DNA of 30,188 nucleotides, from NCBI GenBank assembly GCA_017631775.1, contig JAGBSQ010000023.1, forward strand, positions 1 through 30,188, read 5' to 3'. This document shows positions 1 through 8,078 of this stretch, one piece after another. Made by a program: the position numbers and the translations under genes. Position 1 is the stretch's first letter; the number at the start of each line of letters is the position of its first letter. The notes below the pieces were generated by a model. The model was not told the DNA's origin and searched no databases. It saw only the letters and a program-made list of their open reading frames with translations. The stretch comes from Clostridia bacterium. Its GTDB lineage: Bacteria; Bacillota_A; Clostridia; Oscillospirales; CAG-272.

Positions 1-107
1 TAGAACTCTCTAAAGATAGTTGCTTTGGGATAAAGCTCGGTGATGTTGGTAATCTGGCGTTCGAGTCGCTGGTGGGGTGTGGATACACGGCAATAGGCAT
101 AAATCAT
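1..107 (-). CDS. Serine recombinase (resolvase/invertase family), N-terminal fragment
   Basis: The minus strand reads from an ATG at 105-107 and runs off the left edge after 35 codons. It starts MIYAYCRVSTPHQRLERQ, which is the conserved start of the resolvase N-terminal domain: the YxRVS motif holds the catalytic serine, followed by the usual Gln/Leu/Glu-rich helix. Family members cut DNA through a 5'-phosphoserine link and act in resolution, inversion or integration of mobile elements. A good ribosome binding site (GGAAGG, 114-119) precedes the ATG and supports this start. The rest of the catalytic domain and the DNA-binding part lie outside the window, so small resolvase and large serine integrase cannot be told apart. 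Confidence 0.85.
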   Translation of the reverse strand, partial: MIYAYCRVSTPHQRLERQITNITELYPKATIFREF

Positions 108-292
108 AATAAAACCTTCCTTATTAGTATTAAAAGTAACTTTAGTTTCTTTCGCTACTTATATTATGTCGTGCTTTGAGCCGAAAGGGAGCCCTTTTTG
201 ACGAAAATTAGTACAATGTTTGCAAATGTTTCTTTCAATACTGGTTTGTTCATGTTTTTGCATTGATTTAGTACCAAATGAAGGGGAAATTA

Positions 293-321
293 TTGACACC
301 GATGTTCTTTTGTGTTATAAT
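293..321 (+). promoter_or_regulatory. Sigma-A-type promoter of pfkA
   Basis: A perfect consensus TTGACA (293-298), a 17-base spacer and TATAAT (316-321) are present. A TG one base upstream of the -10 makes it also an extended -10 promoter. Transcription should start near 328, leaving a leader of about 47 bases. No regulatory structure is evident in the leader. Confidence 0.88.
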
Positions 322-374
322 GTGCTCAGAGAATTCATGAATGCAAAAAGAAAATAGATGAATTGGAGAAATAT

Positions 375-1502
375 ATGTTTGAAATAAAGAGAATTGGTGT
401 TTTGACCGGTGGAGGAGATTGTTCCGGTCTGAATGCAGTTGTAAGAGCGGTAACGCTGACTGCAATTAACAAATACGGTTGCGAGGTAATCGGATTTAAG
501 AAGGGTTATGCCGGATTGTATGCAAACAATTATGTGCAACTTACGGCCGAAAATACCGCGGGCATCTTGAACCTTGGCGGAACCATTTTGAAAAACTCGA
601 ACAAGGACAACCTCTTTAACTACGCTTATCGCGATGAAAACGGCAACATTCAACACAAGGATGTCAGCGACGTTGCTGTTCAAAACCTGAAGGATCTTCA
701 AATCGATGCCCTCGTGGTTATCGGTGGTGACGGAACGCTCACCAGCGCGCGCGACTTTGCAAGAAAGGGCGTTCGTGTAATCGGTGTTCCCAAAACAATC
801 GATAACGACGTTTCCTATGCGGATATCACCTTTGGATTTACAACCGCTCTTGGCGTAATTTGCAACGCGGTTGACAGAGTAAGAACAACTGCTTTCTCTC
901 ATGATAGAGTTCAAATTCTTGAGGTCATGGGTAGAAATTGCGGCTGGCTCGCTCTCGAGGGTGGCCTTTCGGGCGGAGCGGATATTATTCTTTTGCCCGA
1001 AATTCCTTACGACGTTAAAAAGATTGCCGAGGTTATCAAGGAACGCGATGCCAAGGGACTTTACGATACGGTAATCGTTGTTTCCGAAGGTGCAAAGCCG
1101 AAGGACGGCAACGTTGTTATTAAAAAGATCGTTGCTGACAGTGCAGATACCATTCGTCTTGGTGGCGTTGGTGATCAGCTTGCTTCTCAGCTCGAGGTTC
1201 TGCTTGGCGGCAAAGAGGTTCGTGCAACCAATATCGGTCATACACAGCGCGGTGGCGAAACCTGCCAATACGATAGAAGCCTTTGCACAAAGCTTGGCTC
1301 CTTTGCAGTAGATGCTCTTTTTGAGGGCGTAAGTGGCGAAATGGTTACAATTTACAATGCGGCACCTCAAACCGTTTCTCTCGAAAAGGTTCTGGGAAGC
1401 GGCGCTACCGGCGAAACCAGTAAGGGCGGCAGCCACAACGTTGACCCCAACGGCTTTGTTGTAAAAACCGCTCGCAACATCGGCATTTCGTTTGGTGACT
1501 GA
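375..1502 (+). CDS. pfkA: 6-phosphofructokinase, G104/K124-type
   Basis: Phosphorylates fructose-6-phosphate to fructose-1,6-bisphosphate in glycolysis, in the cytoplasm. The 375-residue protein has the phosphodonor loop GVLTGGGDCSG (8-18), IGGDGT (116-121), PKTIDND (139-145, with the catalytic Asp at 143), MGRNCGW and a GHTQRGG substrate motif. The ATG at 375 is chosen over a TTG at 363 because GGAG sits at 365-368 with correct spacing. The residue matching E. coli Gly104 is Gly120, and that matching Gly124 is Lys140. Classical ATP enzymes have Gly/Gly and PPi enzymes usually Asp/Lys, so this mixed pattern leaves ATP versus PPi use open. The gene is monocistronic, between a consensus promoter and an intrinsic terminator. 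Confidence 0.93.
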   Translation: MFEIKRIGVLTGGGDCSGLNAVVRAVTLTAINKYGCEVIGFKKGYAGLYANNYVQLTAENTAGILNLGGTILKNSNKDNLFNYAYRDENGNIQHKDVSDVAVQNLKDLQIDALVVIGGDGTLTSARDFARKGVRVIGVPKTIDNDVSYADITFGFTTALGVICNAVDRVRTTAFSHDRVQILEVMGRNCGWLALEGGLSGGADIILLPEIPYDVKKIAEVIKERDAKGLYDTVIVVSEGAKPKDGNVVIKKIVADSADTIRLGGVGDQLASQLEVLLGGKEVRATNIGHTQRGGETCQYDRSLCTKLGSFAVDALFEGVSGEMVTIYNAAPQTVSLEKVLGSGATGETSKGGSHNVDPNGFVVKTARNIGISFGD

Positions 1503-1527
1503 CCTTAAAATTTTCAAAAAGAAAAAC

Positions 1528-1564
1528 AAAGGCATTGAAAAACAACGTTTTTTGATGCCTTTTT
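1528..1564 (+). terminator. Intrinsic terminator after pfkA
   Basis: Arms 1528-1543 and 1547-1562 form a 16-base-pair stem with two G-T wobbles and a three-base loop, ending in a run of T. It lies 25 bases after the pfkA stop codon. Confidence 0.85.
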
Positions 1565-1628
1565 ATATTTTAAATTGCGGATGAACCCTCAAAAAGAAAC
1601 AATCAAAAAACGATTGGCTCTTTTTGTG

Positions 1629-1657
1629 TTGACTTATTTAGAGAGTTATGGTATAAT
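1629..1657 (+). promoter_or_regulatory. Promoter of the YugP-like/HD/radical SAM operon
   Basis: TTGACT (1629-1634), a 17-base spacer and TATAAT (1652-1657), with TGG directly before the -10 (extended -10). The predicted start is near 1664, about 28 bases before the first ATG. Confidence 0.87.
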
Positions 1658-1691
1658 TTGTTGTAACGTTTTTTCCGGGAGGAATATTATT

Positions 1692-2426
1692 ATGGGACTT
1701 GAAGTTGCATGGATGATTGTAGGAATTTTGATTGCAATTGTCGGAATGGTTTCCGGAGTGACCAGTTTGTGGCTCATCATCAAATACTACCGTTTCAATC
1801 GTCGCGAAAACAGCTTGGGATTGACGGGTATGCAGATCGCGAGAAAAATTCTTGACGACAACGGCTTGCAAGACATTGAAGTAAAGCGCACGGGCTCTTT
1901 TTTGTTTGGCAACAGCTATAGCCATTATTTCAAAAAGGTAAGACTGCGCGGATTCATTCGTCACGAAACGAGCTTGACCTCTATCGGTATGGGTGCGCAA
2001 AAAGCATCTCTTGCCATTCTTGATAAAGAGGGGGATCCCGATATGCAAAAGCGTATTCGCTTGGTACCTCTTATCACCTTTGGCCCCTTTGCGTTTATTC
2101 CGTTGCTCTTGATCGGTGGCCTGCTTGATTTCTTTATTTTTAACGGCAGCGGTATTTGCACCACCGTTCTTGGCGTTCTCGGATTTTTCTTCTACGTTTA
2201 CTCCATCGTCCTTTCGGTCATGACGCTGAAAACAGAGAAGAAAGCGCAAGAGATCGCTTATGATATTCTTGAAGGTTATCACATCACCGACGAAGAGCTT
2301 TCTGCCATCAAGGAGCTTTTCCACCTCTACAACGTCCAATACGTTAACGATATCATTCTTGCCTCGCTGGAACTGATTTACAGAGTGCTTGAAATTGCGA
2401 TCGCTCTCAAGTCCAAGGCCGATTGA
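1692..2426 (+). CDS. YugP-like zinc metallopeptidase homologue lacking the HExxH site
   Basis: A 244-residue membrane protein. Its layout matches the YugP family (Zn_peptidase_2): an N-terminal membrane helix (about 5-30), a GLTGMQIARKILDDNGL segment, then two hydrophobic segments (about 134-150 and 155-178) and a helical C-terminus. In YugP proteins as I recall them, a segment like IGVAAHEAGHAIQ carries the zinc site. Here the aligned stretch is IGMGAQKASLAIL, so both His and the Glu are absent and zinc peptidase activity is not expected. The start is set by GGGAGG (1678-1683) before the ATG; the frame extends upstream to a TTG at 1575, but that lies 5' of the promoter. First gene of a three-gene operon; the role is unknown. 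Confidence 0.7.
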   Translation: MGLEVAWMIVGILIAIVGMVSGVTSLWLIIKYYRFNRRENSLGLTGMQIARKILDDNGLQDIEVKRTGSFLFGNSYSHYFKKVRLRGFIRHETSLTSIGMGAQKASLAILDKEGDPDMQKRIRLVPLITFGPFAFIPLLLIGGLLDFFIFNGSGICTTVLGVLGFFFYVYSIVLSVMTLKTEKKAQEIAYDILEGYHITDEELSAIKELFHLYNVQYVNDIILASLELIYRVLEIAIALKSKAD

Positions 2427-2457
2427 CGTCGTTTTTGCGTGCTTTAAAGACTAACGT

Positions 2458-3099
2458 ATGGCAGTTGAATGCATTGAACGCGCGCAGGTCTACGTGCGCG
2501 AAAAGTTTGAAAACGAATACAGCGGACACGACTACTTTCACACGCTTCGTGTTTTTAAAATGGCGACACGTATTGCAAAAAGCGAGGGTGCAAACCTTGA
2601 AACCGTTCAACTTGCCGCACTTTTGCACGACGTTGACGACAGAAAGATATCGCCCGACACATACAAAAATCAGGCGAATGCCCGTTCCTTTTTGCAAACG
2701 AACGGTGTAGACGAGAATACGATAGAACTAATTTGCAAAATCATTCGGGAGATCTCGTTTGGTGCCGGCAACTCGGCTCCCTCAACCCTCGAGGGGCAAT
2801 GCGTGCAGGATGCCGACCGTCTTGATGCCATTGGTGCCATTGGAGTTGCCCGCGCGTTTGCCTACGGCGGCAACCGCAACAGACTGATGCATCACCCCGA
2901 CATCAAGCCGAACGAGAACATGACAAAAGAGGAATATCTCAAGAGTGAATCGACGACCATCAATCATTTTTATGAAAAACTCTTCAAGCTGACCGCTTTG
3001 ATGAATACAAAGACAGCGATTCAAATTGCAAAGGAACGCCAGGCATATATGAAGGGCTTTGTCACCGAGTTTATGGATGAATGGGAGGGCATACGCTGA
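2458..3099 (+). CDS. HD-domain phosphohydrolase, YpgQ/YedJ type
   Basis: A 213-residue cytoplasmic HD-superfamily protein. Metal-binding residues are visible: GHDYFH (His24, His28), LLHDVDD (His57-Asp58) and QDADRLDAIGAIG (Asp118 to Asp123). The last segment and the FAYGG stretch that follows are typical of the YpgQ/YedJ group, some members of which hydrolyse nucleotides such as dNTPs with a divalent metal. The substrate here cannot be read from sequence. It starts 31 bases after the YugP-like gene. No strong ribosome binding site is seen before the ATG. Length is normal for the family. Confidence 0.88.
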   Translation: MAVECIERAQVYVREKFENEYSGHDYFHTLRVFKMATRIAKSEGANLETVQLAALLHDVDDRKISPDTYKNQANARSFLQTNGVDENTIELICKIIREISFGAGNSAPSTLEGQCVQDADRLDAIGAIGVARAFAYGGNRNRLMHHPDIKPNENMTKEEYLKSESTTINHFYEKLFKLTALMNTKTAIQIAKERQAYMKGFVTEFMDEWEGIR

Positions 3100-3129
3100 C
3101 GCGGATGTTCTCTTGCAAGATTGAAAGAA

Positions 3130-3894
3130 ATGACAAATCAATATTTGAAAAACTTGAACAAGATCGAGTTTGTTGTGACCTATGCGTGCACAGGGCGGTG
3201 CAAGCATTGCTCCGAGGGAGATCACACGTCCTGCGGTGAGCGGATCGATCCCGAAATTGCCGCGGCGGCTGTGCGAAAGATCGCGGCGGAGTACGGCATT
3301 AAAACCGTTATGACGTTTGGCGGAGAGCCGCTTTTGTGCACAGATGCGGTCTGTGCCATTATGACGGCCGCCAAAGAGCTGAATATCCCCGGGCGGCAAG
3401 TCATTACAAACGGCTATTTTTCAAAGGATGCCGAACGCATCCGGGAGGTGGCGCAAGCGCTTTTGGGGTGCGGTGTGAATGATCTTCTTTTGTCGGTGGA
3501 TGCGTTCCATCAAGAAAGCATTCCGCTTGACGTAGTAAAGCAATTTGCAATCGCGGCAAAGGAGTGCGGCATACCGATCCGCCTGCAGCCCGCTTGGCTC
3601 ATTGGGGCCGAAAATGACAACACGTATAACGAAAAAACGCGAGAAATTCTCGATAGCTTTGCCGATTTGGGTATTCCCGTGAGCGAGGGAAACGTTGTTT
3701 TTGGGGAAGGGAATGCGCTAAAATATCTCTCGGAGTATTTTACACAACAGACCGTCCCCAACCCTTACGTGGAGGATCCGCGCGACGTGCGTTGTGTCTC
3801 TTTTGAACCCAACGGCAACGTTCTTGATGGCAACCTCTATCAGCGCGACATTATGGAGATTTTGCGCACGTACTGCCCCGAAGATCAGGGGTGA
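3130..3894 (+). CDS. Radical SAM domain protein
   Basis: A 254-residue protein with the radical SAM [4Fe-4S] motif CxxxCxxC (CTGRCKHC, Cys20, Cys24 and Cys27) and the TFGGEPLL motif that contacts the methionine end of SAM. A partial TIM barrel follows (about 80-230). It ends with a CVSFEPNGNVLDGN stretch and no SPASM-type cysteine cluster, so no extra iron-sulfur cluster is expected. The reaction and substrate are unknown. The ATG at 3130 is preferred, but an in-frame TTG at 3121 is possible; neither has a strong ribosome binding site. Last gene of the operon, 30 bases after the HD gene and followed by a terminator. Confidence 0.85.
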   Translation: MTNQYLKNLNKIEFVVTYACTGRCKHCSEGDHTSCGERIDPEIAAAAVRKIAAEYGIKTVMTFGGEPLLCTDAVCAIMTAAKELNIPGRQVITNGYFSKDAERIREVAQALLGCGVNDLLLSVDAFHQESIPLDVVKQFAIAAKECGIPIRLQPAWLIGAENDNTYNEKTREILDSFADLGIPVSEGNVVFGEGNALKYLSEYFTQQTVPNPYVEDPRDVRCVSFEPNGNVLDGNLYQRDIMEILRTYCPEDQG

Positions 3895-3919
3895 CGGAAA
3901 ACTGAAAATCAAGTCAACA

Positions 3920-3950
3920 AAAGGGTAGAGCACAAGCTCCGCCCTTTTTT
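3920..3950 (+). terminator. Intrinsic terminator of the radical SAM operon
   Basis: Arms 3920-3931 and 3936-3947 form a GC-rich stem with one mismatch and a four-base ACAA loop, running into a T stretch (3945-3950). Confidence 0.8.
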
Positions 3951-3978
3951 ATCTTTGTGTTTGGGTTGGTTGCTACAC

Positions 3979-3995
3979 TTGAAATAAAAATTCAA
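3979..3995. promoter_or_regulatory. Inverted repeat upstream of rpiR promoter, candidate operator
   Basis: TTGAAATAAAAATTCAA: arms TTGAA and TTCAA around seven bases, 17 bases upstream of the -35 of the regulator gene. A similar palindrome lies upstream of the nanE promoter (7992-8005), so a shared operator for the RpiR-type regulator is possible. AT-rich palindromes also arise by chance. Confidence 0.4.
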
Positions 3996-4012
3996 TTACC
4001 TCAAAAAAACAC

Positions 4013-4041
4013 TTGACATTTTGACTAAAATATATTAAAAT
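4013..4041 (+). promoter_or_regulatory. Promoter of the rpiR-GH38 unit
   Basis: TTGACA (4013-4018), a 17-base spacer and TAAAAT (4036-4041). A second, weaker overlapping candidate is TTGACT (4021-4026) with TATGCT (4043-4048). The leader to the ATG is about 78 bases and holds a GGTTGT...ACAACC inverted repeat (4071-4107). Confidence 0.75.
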
Positions 4042-4125
4042 ATATGCTATAAGATAACAAATTGCTTTTTGGTTGTGAATTAGACGGTAAAAAAGTGAGT
4101 AACAACCGCCCAAAAGGAGAATGAC

Positions 4126-4947
4126 ATGATAGGAACAGCATTGGACAGAATTTATGCCGCAAAACAAATTGCCACCAAAACCGAGGTCAAGGTAATTGAC
4201 GGAATTTTGAGCATTCCGCCCGAAGAGATCATCTATCTTTCCATCAGCGACCTCTCGGCACGCCTGAAGGTAGCCGACGCTACGTTGGTTCGCTTTTGCA
4301 AAAAGATCGGGTACAACGGATTTCAAGATTTTAAGCTTCACCTGAGCCAAACGGTTGCCACAAGTGAAAAAAATGCAACCGACAGCACGGTCATGCGCAT
4401 TGCAAATCAAATGGTAGATGCAATCAACGAGACCTCCAAGGGTATTCGCTACGAGGAGTGCTTACGTATTGCAGAGCTGTTGATCTGTTCCAACAAAATT
4501 TGCGCGTTTGGCGTAGGCAACTCTGCCATTACCGCAATGGAGGTCAGCAATATCCTCGCACGCCTGGGCATTATTGTAACCTACACGCCCGACCCTCACC
4601 TGCAATCTATGATCACCAGTAACCTTAGCGAAAATGATACGGTTATTCTTATCAGCGTTTCGGGTAGCACCAAGGATATTATCGACGTTGCCGAAATTGC
4701 CAAAAAGAACGGTGTAAACGTGGTTGTGATTTCTTGTTACGATATCTCTCCCTTGGCAAAATATGCCGACCACATTCTTTTGTCTACAAGACGTGAAGCG
4801 GCTTACGAGGGCGGCTCCGTATCGACCATTGTTTCTATTTCCTACATCATCAACGTGCTTTACAGCGCGATATACGAAAAACTCAGAGAAGCGGGCTACG
4901 AGCACACAATGCGCGCCGCACGTTCGGTTGCAAATAAATCGCTGTAA
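4126..4947 (+). CDS. RpiR/MurR-family transcriptional regulator
   Basis: A 273-residue regulator. An N-terminal HTH_6 domain (about 1-80) contains the helix-turn-helix stretch SISDLSARLKVADATLVRF. A C-terminal SIS domain (about 115-255) holds the ISVSGSTKDIIDVAEIAKKNG phosphosugar loop region. Family members sense phosphorylated sugars and control sugar catabolism; MurR and NanR types respond to amino-sugar phosphates. AAAAGGAG stands before the ATG at normal spacing. It heads the locus, 18 bases before the alpha-mannosidase gene. Since NanE uses ManNAc-6-P and makes GlcNAc-6-P, either could be the effector; this is inference. Candidate operators lie at 3979-3995 and 7992-8005. Confidence 0.92.
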   Translation: MIGTALDRIYAAKQIATKTEVKVIDGILSIPPEEIIYLSISDLSARLKVADATLVRFCKKIGYNGFQDFKLHLSQTVATSEKNATDSTVMRIANQMVDAINETSKGIRYEECLRIAELLICSNKICAFGVGNSAITAMEVSNILARLGIIVTYTPDPHLQSMITSNLSENDTVILISVSGSTKDIIDVAEIAKKNGVNVVVISCYDISPLAKYADHILLSTRREAAYEGGSVSTIVSISYIINVLYSAIYEKLREAGYEHTMRAARSVANKSL

Positions 4948-4965
4948 TCGGGGGGAGGAAAAAAT

Positions 4966-7896
4966 ATGCTGCAAGACAGACAAATTGATAGAATGATACT
5001 CAAGATGCAACGCCTTCAAACCATGTACGAGGGGCATCTTATCCGTCAGGTTATTCACCCTGAGGTGACCGTAGAAAAGAACGGCATCAAAGCGCTTGCT
5101 ACCGAGGGAATGCAATGGGGTGAGGATTTTGCAACGGCTACGTTTTCCTTTACCGTGAGTGGAGTTTTGGAGGGGGAGAAGTATTATCTTACTGCCCAAA
5201 CCGGTGCTCCCGAGCATCTTGTTTGCATCAACGGCAAAAAGGTTGGCATTTTGGATTATATCGCTCCTGCCGAAGCATTCGAGCCCCCGTCGCGCACACA
5301 CAGATATCTCTATTTGGATGGCTTGAAGAACGGTGACGTTGTAAGCCTTGAGGGGTATTATTCTCACACCATGCCCGGCCTTCATCCATATGATCAAAAG
5401 TCTACGTTCTCCTATGCCGGCTATCAGCCCAACAGACCCTATCAATCTATCAGCCTCGTTTCCATGAACGAGCCGCTTCGCGCATTGAACGAAAAAATGA
5501 TCCTTTTGGGTCACCTTTATCAATCCGAAAAAGACGGCTTTGCCAAGGCACATATCGAAAAGACCTATCTCGAGCTCTTCAAGCTTCTTCCAACAGAGGA
5601 GGTCATTCCGAGCGAGGAAAAGCTCAAAGAGGCCGAGGCGATCATTGATGAACTTTTTGTGGGGGGCAGAAAAATCCCCTACGTTGGCATTATCGGTCAC
5701 TCGCACTTGGATACCGCATGGCTTTGGACGGTGGACGAGACCAAGAGAAAGCTGATGCGCACTGTTTCCAATGCGGTTGAAATGCTCAGACGTTATCCCG
5801 AATACACCTTTTTTATGTCAACGGTCCTTTATTTGAAGTGGATCGAGGATGCCGACCCTGCGCTTTTTGCAGAGGTAGAAAAATACATCAAGGAGGGCAG
5901 ATTTGAGGTCAACGGAGCAACCTGGGTCGAGTGTGACGGCAACCTTACGGGGTCCGAGGCGTTCTGTCGCCAATTCTTGCGCGGCAAGCGCTATCTGCGC
6001 CAAAAATTCGGCTACGAGTCCGACACGTTTTGGCTGCCCGATACCTTCGGCTATTCCGCAGCATTGCCGCAAATCATGAAAAAATCCGGTGTTGATTATT
6101 TCCTCACCACAAAGCTTTCTTGGAACGATACCAATCAGTTCCCCTACGAGACCTTTATGTGGCGCGGCATTGACGGCAGCACCGTTCCCGTGCACTTTAA
6201 CAGCATTCACACCTGGATCAACGAAGAAACTGTCGGCGCGCGCTTGGACGCTATCAAAAACAAGCGCGAGGGCGACAACGTTTTGATCGCATACGGATTT
6301 GGCGACGGCGGCGGAGGTCCTTCTGCCGAAATGGTCAGCCGCGCGATCTATACCGAAAAGACCGCACACAGAGCAAAGGTAGAGCATACCACCGTTTCCA
6401 ACTTTATGAAACGTGTGAGCGAGAATGAATTGCCCGAATATTTTGGCGAATTGTATCTTGAGCTCCACCGCGGAACCTACACCACCAATCACAACCTCAA
6501 AATGTATAACCGCCGTTTGGAGGAAGCGCTTCACGATGCGGAGCTGATTTCTGTTTTGAAGGATGATCGCAACGCAAAAACGCTTACCGATGGTTTGTAC
6601 GATACGTTGATGCTCAATCAGTTCCACGACATTTTGCCCGGTACCTGCATCGCCGAGGCAACCGACGTAGCGCTTGCCGAGCAAGCACAAGCTTTGTCTG
6701 TGGCAAAGGATTATATTTCCGGCAAGGGCAAAAAAGGCAAAAAGTCCTACTTTAACACCCTGCCGCACAGTCGCCTTGAAATCCTCTCTACCGATAGCGG
6801 TCAAAGTTATGAGGCTCTTGACGGAACGCGCGTGGTTGCCCCCTACAAATTTGAGGGTTGCGGCTACGGCAAAAAGGTAAAGGGAAGCGGTAAGATCCCC
6901 TTTGTTGTAGAGGGCGATACCGTAAAGACCCCCTTCCTTGAGGCAACCTTTGAAGAGGGCAAGATCTCCTCTTTGATCTACCGCGGTCGCGAGCTTGCAA
7001 AAGAGGGACTGCACATCATTAAGGCGTATGAGGACCTGCCGTTCATTTACGACAACTGGGATATTGATGCCGACTATCGCCTTAAGGAAAAACCGGTCAA
7101 GTTCCTCGGTCGCGAGGTCGTCTCGGTAGGGGAGTATCTTCTCGTTGTTCGAATTACGCATGCCGTTGCGCAAAATTCGCTGCTTGTCACCGACGTTAAG
7201 TTCCGTTATGACAGCCCGCAAATCGAGTTTGAAAACCGTCTTGTTGCAGGAGATACGCATACCCTCATTCGCTCCGAGCATGATACCACCCTCTTTGCAC
7301 AGTCTTACAAGTGTGAGACCCAATTCGGCAATCTTTTGCGCAACACCTACAACCGCGAAAAGAGCGACATTGCAAAGTTTGAGGTGTGCGCTCACAAGTG
7401 GACCGACCTTTCGGAGCAGGGCATGGGTATGTCTCTTTTGAGTGACGTAAAATACGGCGTTTCTTGCCAAGGTGGCAGAATGGGCATTACTTTGCACAAG
7501 TCCGGTACTCATCCCGATGCAAGAGGCGACAAGGGCGAGAGCCACTTCAGCTATGCGCTCTACCCGCACGAGGGTGGACTCTCTATGGATACCGTTCGTC
7601 GCGGATACAATTTCAACTATGCACCCGTTCGCACAAGTCACCAAGAGCTGGAGTCTCCCTTTAAAATTTCGGGTGACAGCAGCGTCATTTTGGAAACCGT
7701 AAAGCAAGGCGAGGATGACGGCATTGTGCTTCGTCTCTACGAGGCGCTTGGCGCAACCTCTACCGTTACCTTGACCGCACCGCAAAAGGAAATGGTTCAA
7801 ACCAACATCCTTGAGGATGAAGAAAAGGTGCTTGGCAAAAATGAGACCGTGCTCACGTTTGCACCGTTTGAAATCAAAACCGTTAAGATCAAATAA
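4966..7896 (+). CDS. GH38 alpha-mannosidase, cytoplasmic
   Basis: A 976-residue enzyme expected to remove alpha-linked mannose from imported oligosaccharides. No signal peptide is present, so it should act in the cytoplasm. The GH38 catalytic domain (about 240-510) has HSHLDTAWLW, giving metal ligands His247 and Asp249, and WLPDTFGYS, giving the nucleophile and ligand Asp359. The fourth ligand is His554 in NQFHDILPG. All four zinc-site residues known from GH38 (H, D, D, H) are therefore in place. The N-terminal part (about 1-235) and a C-terminal beta-rich region (about 600-976) follow the layout of bacterial GH38 enzymes. GGGGGAGG before the ATG sets the start. A perfect terminator follows. 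Linkage specificity cannot be inferred. Confidence 0.95.
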   Translation: MLQDRQIDRMILKMQRLQTMYEGHLIRQVIHPEVTVEKNGIKALATEGMQWGEDFATATFSFTVSGVLEGEKYYLTAQTGAPEHLVCINGKKVGILDYIAPAEAFEPPSRTHRYLYLDGLKNGDVVSLEGYYSHTMPGLHPYDQKSTFSYAGYQPNRPYQSISLVSMNEPLRALNEKMILLGHLYQSEKDGFAKAHIEKTYLELFKLLPTEEVIPSEEKLKEAEAIIDELFVGGRKIPYVGIIGHSHLDTAWLWTVDETKRKLMRTVSNAVEMLRRYPEYTFFMSTVLYLKWIEDADPALFAEVEKYIKEGRFEVNGATWVECDGNLTGSEAFCRQFLRGKRYLRQKFGYESDTFWLPDTFGYSAALPQIMKKSGVDYFLTTKLSWNDTNQFPYETFMWRGIDGSTVPVHFNSIHTWINEETVGARLDAIKNKREGDNVLIAYGFGDGGGGPSAEMVSRAIYTEKTAHRAKVEHTTVSNFMKRVSENELPEYFGELYLELHRGTYTTNHNLKMYNRRLEEALHDAELISVLKDDRNAKTLTDGLYDTLMLNQFHDILPGTCIAEATDVALAEQAQALSVAKDYISGKGKKGKKSYFNTLPHSRLEILSTDSGQSYEALDGTRVVAPYKFEGCGYGKKVKGSGKIPFVVEGDTVKTPFLEATFEEGKISSLIYRGRELAKEGLHIIKAYEDLPFIYDNWDIDADYRLKEKPVKFLGREVVSVGEYLLVVRITHAVAQNSLLVTDVKFRYDSPQIEFENRLVAGDTHTLIRSEHDTTLFAQSYKCETQFGNLLRNTYNREKSDIAKFEVCAHKWTDLSEQGMGMSLLSDVKYGVSCQGGRMGITLHKSGTHPDARGDKGESHFSYALYPHEGGLSMDTVRRGYNFNYAPVRTSHQELESPFKISGDSSVILETVKQGEDDGIVLRLYEALGATSTVTLTAPQKEMVQTNILEDEEKVLGKNETVLTFAPFEIKTVKIK

Positions 7897-7901
7897 TTTT
7901 T

Positions 7902-7932
7902 GCGGACCCGATGTTCTCGGGTCCGCTTTTTT
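7902..7932 (+). terminator. Intrinsic terminator after the GH38 gene
   Basis: A perfect 10-base-pair GC-rich stem (7902-7911 with 7917-7926), loop TGTTC, followed by six T. It separates the rpiR-GH38 unit from the nanE unit. Confidence 0.93.
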
Positions 7933-7991
7933 GCCTTTATTTTGAAGTCTTGCATATTTGTGAAAATAAAATTGATTTTTCTTCCCAAAAA

Positions 7992-8005
7992 TGAAAAATT
8001 TTTCA
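7992..8005. promoter_or_regulatory. Perfect palindrome upstream of nanE promoter, candidate operator
   Basis: TGAAAAATTTTTCA is a perfect 14-base palindrome, 37 bases upstream of the nanE -35. It resembles the repeat before the rpiR promoter. An imperfect copy, TGAAAATAAAATTGA, lies at 7961-7975. The region 7935-8042 is otherwise AT-rich and without genes. Assignment to the RpiR regulator is inference. Confidence 0.4.
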
Positions 8006-8042
8006 AAAAAAGTTAAGAAAATAAAAATTTTTTTCAAACCCA

Positions 8043-8071
8043 TTGACTTTTAAAGCAAAAAGTTATATAAT
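8043..8071 (+). promoter_or_regulatory. Promoter of the nanE-to-oxidoreductase operon
   Basis: TTGACT (8043-8048), a 17-base spacer and TATAAT (8066-8071), preceded by A/T tracts that could act as an UP element. The predicted start is near 8078, giving a leader of about 137 bases. Confidence 0.87.
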
Positions 8072-8078
8072 AATATGG

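Noticed and set aside
171..206. A short hairpin with T run (AAAGG...CCTTT) left of pfkA
   Set aside because: Only about five pairs, and no rightward gene ends there within view. Too weak to call a terminator.
337..357. A six-codon upstream frame in the pfkA leader
   Set aside because: It has no ribosome binding site and no conserved feature; chance occurrence is likely.
4071..4107. GGTTGT...ACAACC repeat in the rpiR leader as a riboswitch
   Set aside because: Only a short stem with a long, mostly unpaired loop. I noted it under the promoter but do not claim a structured RNA.
5818..8043. A 741-codon open frame on the minus strand
   Set aside because: It overlaps the GH38 gene, whose zinc ligands and family motifs are clear, and it runs through the terminator after it.
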